A stretch of 64,000 nucleotides of DNA from Sipunculus nudus (Eukaryota; Annelida; Sipuncula; Golfingiida; Sipunculidae). The notes below the pieces were generated by a model. The model did not search any database, was not told the DNA's origin, and saw nothing but the letters and a program-made list of their open reading frames with translations. A program made the position numbers and the translations under genes. Location: contig CM049307.1 of assembly GCA_026874595.1 (NCBI GenBank), positions 96,260,330-96,324,329 of the forward strand, read 5' to 3'. Below, piece by piece: positions 26,763 through 37,539 of the stretch. Each line of letters opens with the position of its first letter. Position 1 is the stretch's first letter.

Positions 26763-27782
26763 TACATTGCAGATTCAGGATTCATGACAAATAAACATAC
26801 TAATCAAAATAAAAATCAATTACTTAAAATCATTTTCAAGCAAAAATGTCTATGATAATTGCAATATCACACGTCAGATTTACAATTGGTCTTCATGAGT
26901 AGTTGCACATCACAAAACCGTGATGTCTTTTGTAAAGTATGCTGTGGTTTTCTTTTATTCGTGAGGTTTTTAATATCACAATTTTTCACGAATGAAACTC
27001 TCAAGGGGAAAAAGATGTCTGATCAACTTAGATGAACAAGAGGGATTGATGCAGCTGTACAAACAGATTAGTTATCACACCTCTGGAAATAACCTTACCT
27101 GAAATTACAGCCTCACCAATATAAAGCCAACCACAGTATATATAATAACTGAGTCACAAAAGGATACCTCAGCAAAAAATTAAGATATAAATTCTCATAT
27201 ATCCCGGAGAGCACAAAACAGTTTTAAGATTTTACAAGGATGTATGATACAACTGAGTGCGTCTGAGTCACATGATTTTTTAACATAATATTAAATATTT
27301 ATAATATTCATAAGTCTTTGCAGATTACAAAAAATAGTTGGTCACATGATACAACCAAGTCATACATGATGAATACTGTACAATTTTAAGGTAGGATTTT
27401 ATGCATAAGCAGTACATATGCCTTAAGTATGCATATGCAGCTACAAATCTGACACATTATTTTCACTTGGTCTTTGGAGTGATTCCATATATCCATATGT
27501 ATGTGTATATATACTTATGCATATGCAAGACATTTCAATCGCAAACTGTAGGGATTGTAAACACATATGAATGGTAATGTGGGGGGGTGGGTAGGTTTCC
27601 ACATTTTGATGTCAGTGTTAGTGTGTTCCTCTTGAAAAATAACTTCTCTACTCCTGCAGAGCTTTACTAAATCCCTAGGTTTGCTGCAAATGTACTGCAT
27701 ATGCATATAAATTCATGAAATCACAGGTGTTCATTTTCTAGCTGCCTACTTTAACTGCATACACACCTATAGAATGCTGACT
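25081..27782. other. Gene-free tract with long microsatellites
   Basis: No exon was recognised. The tract holds (TA)n runs at about 25755-25805, 26581-26660 and 26729-26758 and G-runs near 25325-25340. Its right part may be the 3' untranslated region of the minus-strand elongase gene that ends at 27783. A definite polyadenylation site could not be chosen. Confidence 0.5.
26581..26660. repeat. (TA)n microsatellite, ~80 bp
   Basis: About 40 uninterrupted TA dinucleotides, one of the longest such runs in the window. Confidence 0.95.
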
Positions 27783-28358
27783 TTAGTCTGAGGCTTTTTT
27801 ACTTTTCTTTGATTTTGGTGCCAGGTATGCGTGATAGTAAAAATTTGAGAAGAGTGATGTCATGCCCAAACCATACAGTAACCCGTACACACAAAATCCA
27901 TGATATGCATACCCTATACCCCCATATACAAAATCAATTAGAAACTGTATTATTTGTATTTCTGTCAACCTCTGTTTCCATGGTAAAGTATGGTTTGGCC
28001 AATAGGCTGATAATGCGTAATAACTATACAACACCACATGTACAAATGAATTTAAGGCAAGAATAACGGAAATAGCGGGCCACGGATAATGGTGGTAGGC
28101 GAGGTCACTGAGTAGTAACATGGAGGCGTGGTGGTATATGTGTAAAAATGAGATCTGTCGCCGACGGTGGCGTAGCACCATGAACACAGTATCCAAGAGC
28201 TCCACATTTTTAGTCAGCCAATACAGCAGGAAGTATGGTTTGAGAATTGCACTGTCTGTCTTGTCGTAGATATGGTGGTTTGACCATATACCTGCAACAA
28301 ACCCTATTCCAGTCACCACACTCAATCCGCTACACACCACATTGTAGATTATCAGAAT
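27783..28358 (-). CDS. ELOVL last coding exon
   Basis: The acceptor TGTTTTCCAG is followed by ATTCTGATAATC (ILII). The exon is open for 191 codons to the TAA at 27785-27783. It carries the histidine box, the other conserved elongase motifs and the lysine-rich C-terminus. Confidence 0.93.
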   Translation of the reverse strand: MLIIYNVVCSGLSVVTGIGFVAGIWSNHHIYDKTDSAILKPYFLLYWLTKNVELLDTVFMVLRHRRRQISFLHIYHHASMLLLSDLAYHHYPWPAISVILALNSFVHVVLYSYYALSAYWPNHTLPWKQRLTEIQIIQFLIDFVYGGIGYAYHGFCVYGLLYGLGMTSLFSNFYYHAYLAPKSKKSKKASD

Positions 28359-29278
28359 CTGGAAAACATAGCATCATGGACTGTATAATACCACTTAAAT
28401 GAAAAAGTGACTGGAAAAACCTGAACAACAGAACATCATATATTCTTAATAAAGCTTTAACAGAATGAGGATATGCACTCGTGTGACTGCTGCCTTATTG
28501 AAGCCACTCAAAATGCCCAGGTATCTGTTGAATAATGAGTTAAATTCATTTTTGTTTTGTTAATTAAAGTATAAATATTTCATTCAATACAACAGAGCAC
28601 TGTTACAGTATTTTTTTGCAGAACCAAAATCAGATGTAATACAGATACTGTGGAACCCGACATTACAACCACCTTTAGGACTGAAAATAGTGGTCATACT
28701 TTGGGGGATCGTTGTATTTATGAAATTCTTAGTTACCTGGATCATGTATTTGGGACCAAGAAAAATGGTCATAATTGTGGGGTAGTACCTCACCTTCATC
28801 CCCACCTTACGACCACCCATACAATTAAGACCATTTTTCTTGGTCCCGAATATATGATCCAGGTAACCAAGAATTTCACAAATACGACAACCCCAAAATT
28901 ATGACTTCTTTTTTCAGTCTCAAAGGTGGACATTATTGTGGGTTCTGCTGTGCTTGTAGGAGAAAGCAGTTACTGAATTATGATCAGACAGCCGTTCTGA
29001 AAGAATCCTCTGTGAAATTAATTGTCATCCCACAGTCTTGCCATCTAATATTTATATGTCAACTTCATTTATTAATAATAATGACGATGATCATATATGT
29101 CATAAAAAACACATTAAGAACACTCACAGGTCTGAGGTTGAGAGGTTTTGTTGATTTCTGCCACACACCAGACAGCCCCACCATCAATAAGTAAATACAA
29201 AATGTAGGAAAGGAGGTCAGTCCAAACAGCAGTACGGAGAAGTTGTAGATCTGGGTGATGCTGACAGCCATGATGCTC
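27783..29278 (-). CDS. ELOVL-family very-long-chain fatty acid elongase
   Basis: This is a 3-ketoacyl-CoA synthase of the ER membrane that condenses malonyl-CoA with a fatty acyl-CoA in chain elongation. Two coding exons (29271-29128 and 28358-27783) join in phase 0 and give 239 residues from the ATG at 29271, slightly short for a family usually of 260-320. Visible motifs: KPLNLRP followed by ILIIYN at the exon junction (residues 43-54), KNVELLDTVF (98-107), the catalytic histidine box HIYHH (121-125), NSFVHVVLYSYY (151-162), TEIQIIQF, and a lysine-rich tail KSKKSKKASD typical of ER residence. Several hydrophobic segments fit a multi-span protein. HIYHH with RRRQISFLH before it is unlike the HVFHH of ELOVL1/2/4/5/7 as I know them, so the subfamily is left open. 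An acceptor TTATTTTAG lies 7 nt before the ATG, so 5' exons exist upstream. Confidence 0.93.
28649..28946. mobile_element. Foldback MITE inside the ELOVL intron
   Basis: Two arms of about 100-120 bp are imperfect inverted repeats. The left arm (about 28649-28767) contains GTTACCTGGATCATGTATTT and GGGACCAAGAAAAATGGTC. The right arm (about 28824-28946) contains the complements, ATATATGATCCAGGTAACC and GACCATTTTTCTTGGTCCC. A loop of about 55 bp separates them. The start TGTGGAACCCGAC and the end GGGTTC-like sequence are inverted. There is no coding capacity, and it is probably a non-autonomous DNA element. Confidence 0.7.
29128..29278 (-). CDS. ELOVL first recognised coding exon
   Basis: The exon follows the acceptor TTATTTTAG and starts GAGCATC then ATG. 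It encodes 48 residues (MAVSITQIYN ... KPLNLRP) with a first membrane segment, and ends at CCT|GTGAGT in phase 0. PTFCIYLLMVGLSG aligns with the first membrane span of elongases. Because the frame stays open from the acceptor, the true start could lie further upstream. Confidence 0.85.
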
Positions 29279-29569
29279 CTAAAATAATATGTTTTACATC
29301 AACTGTAAGCAGTGTCTACACTCTTAAGCAAGAGTCTGTACAAAGATTTAAAATCATAGCATTTTTAATTAGAAATATGCACTGTTAGGAATGAAGGCCT
29401 CTGCCATGTATATGCATTCACTTATTCAACCAAAATTCCCAGCTCATTCATGCATTAAGTGACTCTACATTTGTGAATATTCCTTGATGATGTTTCTGAA
29501 TCCAGGCCATGCACCAGATCCACACCAAAATCTAAATGATTATTCCTTGGCCCATTCCCAAAAAGTACT

Positions 29570-30540
29570 AAAAATCACATGAGATTCCATTCAGGAATTT
29601 TATGTTGTGAGCAAACATACACACACATGGAGACTAGAATGAGGTTTTTTTTACAATCCAAAAACAGATATGTCTCCCCTTCCTATGGGTCTCCCATCCC
29701 TAAATTTGAGGGAAAAAGCACAGGCTACTTCAAAAGTCACAGATTTTCTATTCTGGCTGATTCTACCTTGAAGATGAAGTCAAGGTCACCAATTTTTGCA
29801 CACTTCCAAGATTTTTGAAGAAACAATCATTGTTTTTTTTTTAATTTGAAGAAAAAATTTAGGATATTTCAAAAGTTATGGGGTTAATAAAGTATTTCTA
29901 TTTTGGGGTAGTTGACCTTGATGGTCAAGGTCACCAGTTTTCGAAATCATCTAAGTATTGGTAGAAAAAATTTTAAATTCGAATTTCATGAAAATATACT
30001 GAGTGGGTCCAAAGTTACAGTGTCCACAAATATTTTCTGGCTGATTTGACCTTGGAGATCCAGGGAAAGGTCATCAGTTTTCGATCTCATCAAAGAACTT
30101 GGGTGAAACAATTGGTGTTCCAAATTTGAAGAATAAATGTTCAAAAGTTATGGGGTTCACAAAAATTTCTATTTCGGCCTATTTGACCCTGATGGTGAAA
30201 GTCAAGGTCACTGATTTTCAAACTCATCAGATTTACTGGTAGAAACAATTTTATTTTCAATATTCATGAAAATATACCAAGTGGTTCAAAAGTTAAAATG
30301 TTCACAAATAATTTCTATTTCAGCTGATTTGACCTTGAAGATCCTGCTCAAGATCACCAGTTAATGAACTTTTCAAAAATATTTGTAGAAACAATTTAAA
30401 CTTCAAGTTTCATGAAAATATGTAAAGTTGTCAAAGGTTATTGCCTTCACAACAAATGACACAGATGATGGCTGCTAACAACAGACCAAATACTATGTTT
30501 CTATCCGCCCCCGTCCCCCCGGGACAGTGGGAGGGGAGAC
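29570..30540 (+). repeat. ~145-bp tandem repeat with TTGACCTTG / AAGGTCA motifs
   Basis: Five diverged copies share GGCTGATTTGACCTTG, a CAAGGTCACCAGTTTT-like stretch, GAAACAATT and TTCATGAAAATAT. The key motif falls near 29755, 29905, 30040, 30180 and 30325. The tract ends with ACAGATGATGGCTGCTAACA and a C/G-rich CCCCCGTCCCCCCGGGACAG (about 30508). No protein was recognised. Confidence 0.75.
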
Positions 30541-31875
30541 ATAATGAAAGCATATCCTTCTTCAAACTACCTTTGATTTAAACTTTTGTGAATGTACTTT
30601 TATATTTAATTTTATATTTAGCATGTTAATAAACTGAACTAAACACTTTATAACTAGTTATTAGCTATATTTTAACAGTTTCAGCTTAGCTGTTGGGTCA
30701 TACTCTCACAAGGGACAACTGGTAATATGATCTGGATCCATGAAACAGGATCCATGGGAAGACAGAAGGATTTAGAAAGGGGGTATGGTGCACCCTGGCC
30801 CAGGAAAACATGTGTGCTGGGAACTCCAGTAGACTTTATACATTTAAGTATTGCATGCATAAATGGGGAAATAAATCATGCCAGCTTTTTTCGGTATTAA
30901 GCATGCATTTTTTTTCTATTTTATAATATTTTGAGTCGAAAAAGGGGGAGTGCGGGTTTCTATTATTGACAAAACCGAAATCAAAGTAATCACCTGATTT
31001 ATAGCACAATGACTGCATTGCTCTATTAACCCTTTACTGTTTACAAGCCACTAAAGAGCACTCTAAATGGGCAACTAGAATGGCATGATATGTATAGATT
31101 CTTTCAGGACAAAAATATTGCATATTATTTCTAAGTTTCAATGATTTTCAATAATCTTTAGCATACCCTCTTACTGGGAACTGTTGAAAATTTGATAAAG
31201 ATACAAAAAAAAGCTTGAAAAGATATGGCTGTTAGTGTAAATATAAATAGTGTCAGAATTTTTCGGAAATCTAAAATAAATGTAAACAGTAAAGGGTTAA
31301 TTAATACATATATCCAGATGATGTGTATAGTGTTTATATATATAGGCTGATAATACCCATACAGAAGGCCTGTGTAATGAATATACATGCTACCTTATAT
31401 GTATTTCTACACCTTTATCTATACATATTGTTCCTAAAGAATTTTTTTATCATTATTTACATTTTTTCCAATACAGTGGAATCTGATTAGACCACCTGTG
31501 TATTCAGATCACCCTGTGTGAATGAAAGCATTGACATCTGTTATAACTGTCCTGTCTTATAAGACAAATGAATTAAACCACTTTTGGCCAGTACCACTAG
31601 TGGACTTACCACACTGGTTTCACTGTGTATCAACATAACTAGAAATTCAAGACTGTATTATAAACTTACTTCATGAAATGAATCAAATGATTAACTTTTT
31701 GTGGAGGTTTTTTGCAGATTCAGCTTTCTTGATAGTCTGTGGACAGAGCCTGTACTACTCTTCTGAATAAAACAGATAACCTTCCTAATGATCTATTCTA
31801 CACATACAGTACCTGCAATGTATACAATGTGGTTGTTTACAATAGTTGTACCATTCAATGACACTTAATGCCTAC

Positions 31876-31963
31876 CTGTAGTTCAAACTCCTGGGCGAAA
31901 GCAAAATCAATGCATTTCTTCATGCAGTCCACTCAATCTAAACTTGATTCAGTTATGCAGCCC
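31876..31963 (-). other. Probable 5' exon of the ELOVL gene
   Basis: On the minus strand, an acceptor (TATTTTATTGCAG) and a strong donor (CTACAG|GTAGGC) delimit 88 nt. The exon contains an ATG at 31923 opening 16 codons (MKKCIDFAFAQEFELQ) to the donor, with a stop upstream in the same frame. If spliced directly to the exon at 29278, this frame does not match the elongase frame. It would then be an upstream ORF overlapping the elongase start, or an unseen exon lies between. The gene assignment rests on strand and position. Confidence 0.4.
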
Positions 31964-32744
31964 CTGCAATAAAATACATTAGTGGTATGCCCATCAGTCA
32001 ATTATATTGATGACTGGTCGTTTTCTTTCAAAAATAGGTTAAATCAATTGCATTTTCGCATAATCAATAAAAAACAATCATGTATGCACATCCAAAGAAG
32101 TCATTTCATCCTGATAAAGTATTCTTATTCTGTCACAGATATAAGAAAGAGAACGCACAATATAGCAAACAGCATTAAAACTACATCTTGTGCTACGAAT
32201 CAAGTGTCAAGAATACTTGGCCATTACCTTGACATCTCAGCGTCATGTACAAGTCAAATTGAATTCACTCAGTCAATATTATTTTTGGGTATAATTCTTT
32301 ACAACATATTTCACAGTAATACAGATCATATATAAAATAACTGATTAATAATAATCACTGGCTATTTCTAATTTTTAATCACTGAATATAATTTTATAAC
32401 CGAATCTTAACACTAATATATATATATATATATAAATATATATACATATGGTTACTACTGATACTACACTTCCAGATGATTAGATTTACATGATTATTTT
32501 TATGATCTACCTATAACAAAAAAATTCATGAACTTTTTCACCATAACGTCAGATAAAAGAGCACAATCTGTGGTTGCCATGATTCATAAAAACAACTTAC
32601 TAATTTACCAATAGAGGGAGAAGAGAGGGCAATTGATATAGACATTAGACAGCCTGGAAAGAAATTTTCATGAATTTTTCATGACTTTTTGGCACCTCCA
32701 CCAAAAAAAGAAATAACTAGCTTTTAAGTACTAAATTTTAAAAT

Positions 32745-33625
32745 TAACAAGTGACCCATGGGTCATGACGCTCAGCTGACAAGCATGACCTGTATTTAAA
32801 GCCTTCCAAAACACCTGTCCTGCTATGGTATCAAAGGGAAAGCATAACAATAATTGCATAACTATAACATTATATGTGAACTGTTAGATTACTATTTAAG
32901 TGAAGGCCTTATATCAATTAACTGAGTGAAACTGGAAAACATTTTTGCTTTAAAATGCATCCTCAAGCTTTCAAAGAAGTGGGTCCTGTGACCTTGACCT
33001 GTGACCTTGACCTCAAAATAATTAGGGTTTTTCCCCTGTTGGCAGGTGGGCTGCATGTGACAGATGGAAGGTTTGGGATGAAAGGTTTAGCTCAAAGTTC
33101 GTTCAAAATGGTTTTCTAAGAAGTGGGTCCTGTGACTTTCACATCTAACCTTGAGACCGAACAATAAATAATGTTCTTTCCCTGTTGGCTGATGATCCAT
33201 ACTTGGAAGATGGAAGGTTTGGGATGAAAAGTCTGACTTGAAATGCATCCACATCTTTTTTCAAGAAGCTGGTCCTGTGACATTGACCTTTGACCCTAAG
33301 ACCTAAATATCAAAAGGTTTGTTCCTCTATTGACATGTAAGGTTTGGGATGATTATTTTGGCTATAAGAATTAATTCTGGGAGGTGCAAACACACCCCGT
33401 AACTCAGAGAATATAGGTCACAGTAACCTAATTTCAGATCTGCAAGGAGATCTTTTTAGAACCTCTAAGACTGCATAGGGTTTATGCATCTAGCCCTTAC
33501 AGTTACAATTTGTGCCCTGCTAACGGCCAGATGGCTGGCTGGACGGACAGCCCGAAGGACGACGGACAAAGACCCATCCCTATAGCACAGCATGACTTAA
33601 AGTCAGCTGAGCTAAAAATCACTGA
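32745..33625 (+). repeat. Composite dispersed repeat with ~143-bp tandem core, copy 1
   Basis: Three tandem copies share AAGAAGTGGGTCCTGTGAC, a run of TGACCT motifs, CCCCTGTTGGCAGG-like sequence and GATGGAAGGTTTGGGATGAA (periods begin near 32976, 33119 and 33264). A shared 3' module runs from GGAGGTGCAAACACACCCCG through GGCTGGACGGACAGCCCGAAGGACGACGGACAAAGACCCAT to CAGCTGAGCTAAAA. The same module ends the copy at 34340-35470, so both are one composite family. Frames reading through it are repeat shadows. Confidence 0.75.
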
Positions 33626-34339
33626 AACTGCACTGACAAAAGGATTTCTAAGGTGGCTAACTGGCAGACATAATGGATTTCTGACAAGTCTGACATTTGA
33701 TATCACACATCCTCCAATAAGAGACCAAACTTGTAGCAAATTCTCCAAAGGATGCTACAGTAATGAATGTCCAAAACAATTCAAAAGGCATTTTCAGGCC
33801 CTCATATTAGATTTATAGATATGCAAATGTAAAAAGTGTAAGTCCAATATTTTTTATTATTACTCTGCTTTTCAATGGGATCAGCAGGGTAGGTAAACTG
33901 TAAAACCTGAAAGAAAAGAAATGCAGTAAGCATGACTAAAAGTCTTGTAATAAAAAAAGCCATCCTAAATCCAGGTACACATCCACATATTATGAGAACA
34001 AACATTTGCTTTTATATCTGGTGATTTATATAAAAATATTCAGATATCTAGGAAACTAAGTTTATTGCTATGATTCCATAAAATAAACTGCAAAATGTTC
34101 CCATCATCTTATAAATCAGTAGCTAAACCTTAATACTATACTCTCACAGTCTTAATGCCTGGTTGAAGCATTCCGGCAACAGTGTTTTGTTATGCAGAAA
34201 TGAGGTACTTATCACTCAGCCTTATCACTTAATAGCCTGATACAAAAGGGAGTCATATGTCACCAGTGTCACTCACAATTACAGCCACACGGTGAGATGT
34301 ACCAGCTGGAGTGCAAGCTTATATATACAAGAAAAATAG

Positions 34340-35470
34340 AGATGGTCTACAAAATAAGTTGACCTGACCTATGACCTTGGCCTTTTGCCCACATATCAAC
34401 TGGATTCTTTCTAAATAATGGGTAACTACTAACCAATTACATCTGTCCAGGTGTAATTACTTGGCAACCAATGAGTGAATAACTTAGACCTGCAACCTTT
34501 AACCTCCTGACCAGCTGACCTCAAAATCAATTAGTTATTTCTTCATGCAAAAAGACCCATAAATATGAAGTTTGAATCACATTCAGTGATGCATAGATGT
34601 GGCATATGTGAAAGACTGCAGGTTTGGGTTGAACAGTTTCACTTGAAATATGTTCACAAGCATTTAGAACAATATTTTGACCTTGACCTTTGACCTTTTG
34701 AACTCAACATCAATAGGCTTCTTCCCCTATTGGTAGGTAAGCCATATATGACAGATGGAAAGTATAGATTGAAAAGTTTGCCTGAAAATGACTCCACGCA
34801 AGAAGAGGGTGCTGTGAACTTGACCTTTGACCTCAAAATCAACAGGTCTTTTCCCCTGTTGGCAGAGAAGCGATATCAGTGCTGAAAGGTTTGGAATGAA
34901 AGGTCTAGCTTGAAATGTGTCCACAACCTTTTCAAAGAAGTGGATCCTGTGACCCTGACCTTTGACCTTGTGACCTCAACATCTATAGGATTCTTCTCCC
35001 ACTTAGTAGGTGAGCTATATGTGAAAGATCAAAGAATTGGGATGAAAGGTTTGGATTAAAATGCATCCACAGGCTTTTCAAAGAAGTTGGTTCTGTGACC
35101 TTGACTTTTGACCTGGTGACCTCAAAATAATTATGGTTCTTCTCCTGTTGGTAGGTGAGCTGTATGTGAAAGATGGAAGGTTTGGGATGAAAATTTTGGC
35201 TAAAAGAATTATTTCTGGGGGGTGCAAACACACCCCATAACTTCGAAAATATAGGTCACAGTGACCTAATTTCAGGTTTGCAAGGAGATCTTTTTAGAAC
35301 CACTAAGACTGCATAGGGTTCATGGCCCTAGCCCCTACGGTTACGATTTGTGCCCTGCTAACGGACGGCCGGCCGGCCGGATGGCCGGCCGGCCGGACAG
35401 ACGGAAGGACAACGGACAAAGACCCATCGCTATAGCCCAGCATGACTGATAGTCAGCTGAGCTAAAAAAA
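34340..35470 (+). repeat. Composite dispersed repeat with ~143-bp tandem core, copy 2
   Basis: This has the same organisation as 32745-33625 but more core copies (landmarks near 34660, 34799, 34937 and 35080). It ends with the shared module containing GGCCGGCCGGCCGGATGGCC and CAGCTGAGCTAAAA. Perfect TGACCTTTGACCT sites lie at 34684-34696, 34821-34833 and 34956-34968. Confidence 0.75.
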
Positions 35471-35519
35471 TTCATGACTTTTTTCAAATGTATAGGAACC
35501 CTGATATATATAAAATATA

Positions 35520-35531
35520 AATATATATATA

Positions 35532-35587
<56 letters not shown>

Positions 35588-35592
35588 TATAA
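35520..35592. repeat. (TA)n/(TG)n compound microsatellite
   Basis: TATATA, then GTGTGTGTGTGTG, then about 30 bp of TA and ACACACA. Open frames here encode only Tyr/Ile/His/Thr repeats. Confidence 0.9.
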
Positions 35593-36055
35593 GTGGTGTG
35601 CTTAACACATGACTGCAGACCTTGTGATTCGTAATTACAATAGGTTTTTACATACTTGAAATATATTTTGGAAATATGAATACATTTTCCGTTCCCCATT
35701 TTAATTTTTGGAAAAACAAATTTTCGAAAATTCAGCATTGGGATACGGCGTTCTACTGAATATGAATACAAAGTAATGAACAGCATCAAAACAGAACCTT
35801 GGCCAGCCTGAACAATCATCCGACAGCAAGTGGACCTTGGATGCAGGTAGATTGATGGTTTTATTATGAAATTTTTATTTTAATACTGATCCATGTACAT
35901 GTCAGCCTTAGATTAATACTGGGGTCAATATTTTAGGTACTGTAGTATACTGAGTACATTTATAATATACAGGTTATAAATACTGAATAATAATCAATTA
36001 TCAGTTTTTTTTATCTTTCAATCATCTATTATGATTTTAAAACCAATTCCTACCC

Positions 36056-36060
<5 letters not shown>

Positions 36061-36107
<47 letters not shown>
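36061..36107. repeat. (AT)n microsatellite
   Basis: An uninterrupted AT run that directly abuts the left end of the foldback element. Confidence 0.95.
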
Positions 36108-36111
<4 letters not shown>

Positions 36112-37065
36112 AAGGTAGAGATTGCGATCTGGTAGATTCAGAGTTTCTACTGGGAGAAACTACGATCAGAGTCTCTGCTTGTAGAAACCATGATCGGAGT
36201 CTTTACCAGTAGAAACTCCGATCCCACTGGTAGAGATTCTGATCGTGGTTTCTACCAGTTGAAACTGCGATTGATCATTACACAAGTAATTAACACCTTA
36301 ACTGTGACAGCTTCCACACCTTGTGAGTTGTTTGGTTACAAGAACATACATTAAAGGTAAAACATTAAAGGTAAACATTTCACACCTTATCAATACTTGC
36401 CTGTTATCTTTCCCAATTGGCGAATTATTTTGTTAGAAGAACAAACATCAAGGGTAATAATTTTACAACATAATGGTTCCTTGCCTGTGACATATTTTAA
36501 ATAAATAGGAAATAAATTCACAGATTTTTTAAGGGGAAAAGGCATAAGAAATAAAGTCAAAATTTTTGAAGAAAATTCATAAATTTAACATTTATATAAA
36601 TATATAATATTATTAAACAACCACAGAAACTGATTTTGGGATTTGCACCAACAGAGTTCCTATCTGTAGAACTGAATTCCTACAAGTAGGATCGCATGTT
36701 TACTGGTTGGCTTATCATTAACTGAAGTTCCTGCCAGTAAGATTGCAGTTTCTACTGGCCTGGTAGGATCGCAGTTTCTACTGGTTGGCCCTTCAGTAGA
36801 ATTGAAGTTCCTACCAGTAGGATCACAGTTTCTTCAGGTAGGAACTGTGATTGTAGTCTCTACCAGTATAGTATCAGTAGAATTGAAGTTCCTACTAGTA
36901 GAATTGGAGTTCCTACTGGTAGATACCACGATCAAAATCTCTACCAGTAGGATCGGAGTTTCTACTTGTAGAAACTCTGATCGTGGTTTTACCAGCAGAG
37001 ACTCTGATCGTAGTTTCTACTGGTAGAAACTCCAATTCTTCCAGATCGCAATCTCTACCTTGACA
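36108..37065. mobile_element. Foldback element with 25-bp perfect TIRs and arrayed CTACYAGTAGAAAC motifs
   Basis: The ends are perfect inverted repeats of about 25 bp (TGTCAAGGTAGAGATTGCGA inward on the left, TCGCAATCTCTACCTTGACA on the right). Both arms hold many ~25-30-bp subrepeats of the form GATC, GAGTTTCTAC, NAGTAGAAAC, in both orientations (36120-36280 and 36650-37045). An unrelated ~370-bp centre separates them. No transposase is encoded. The element lies between an (AT)n run and a (TC)n/(AT)n run. The superfamily and target duplication are not determined. Confidence 0.8.
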
Positions 37066-37066
37066 A

Positions 37067-37069
<3 letters not shown>

Positions 37070-37126
<57 letters not shown>
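37070..37126. repeat. (TC)n(AT)n compound microsatellite
   Basis: About 15 TC units followed by about 13 AT units, immediately right of the foldback element. Confidence 0.95.
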
Positions 37127-37539
37127 GGTATAGCTCTGTATATTTATCAGCTCTGTAGTCGAAGTGCAGGTAAAGAGGAAGAGTGACTTTCATAAAGACA
37201 AACTTACTCATTATCACACAATGATAAAAAAATATGTCTTTCTGAAAGGTATGCATGGCGTCTTTCCTCAATATCTTATACCATATATAATATACAAGCA
37301 AATCAGTTAAGATGAATTAGATTTTATAATAATGATTGTTCATATCTAGAATGTTTGCATTTCACATAACCTAAAACATTTAATATGTAACGTTATAATT
37401 ATAAATTGAGTAAGTTAATAAATTAGTAAATTAGAGAAAATAATAAATTATTCAATTAATAAAAATTTATATATATTTATAAATTTAAATTATGCTAAAC
37501 ATAAATTTACTGAGATCATCTGCACACTGGCCTTAACAC

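Noticed and set aside
31474-31629. Possible MITE with ACAGTGGAA and TTTCACTGT ends
   Set aside because: The inverted ends are short and imperfect and no target duplication was found. It could be an old relative of the foldback element at 28649 but is not firm enough to list.
33503-33818. Overlapping 81- and 102-codon frames on opposite strands
   Set aside because: Both lie in the shared end module of the composite repeat, which recurs at 35.3-35.5 kb, so they are repeat shadows.
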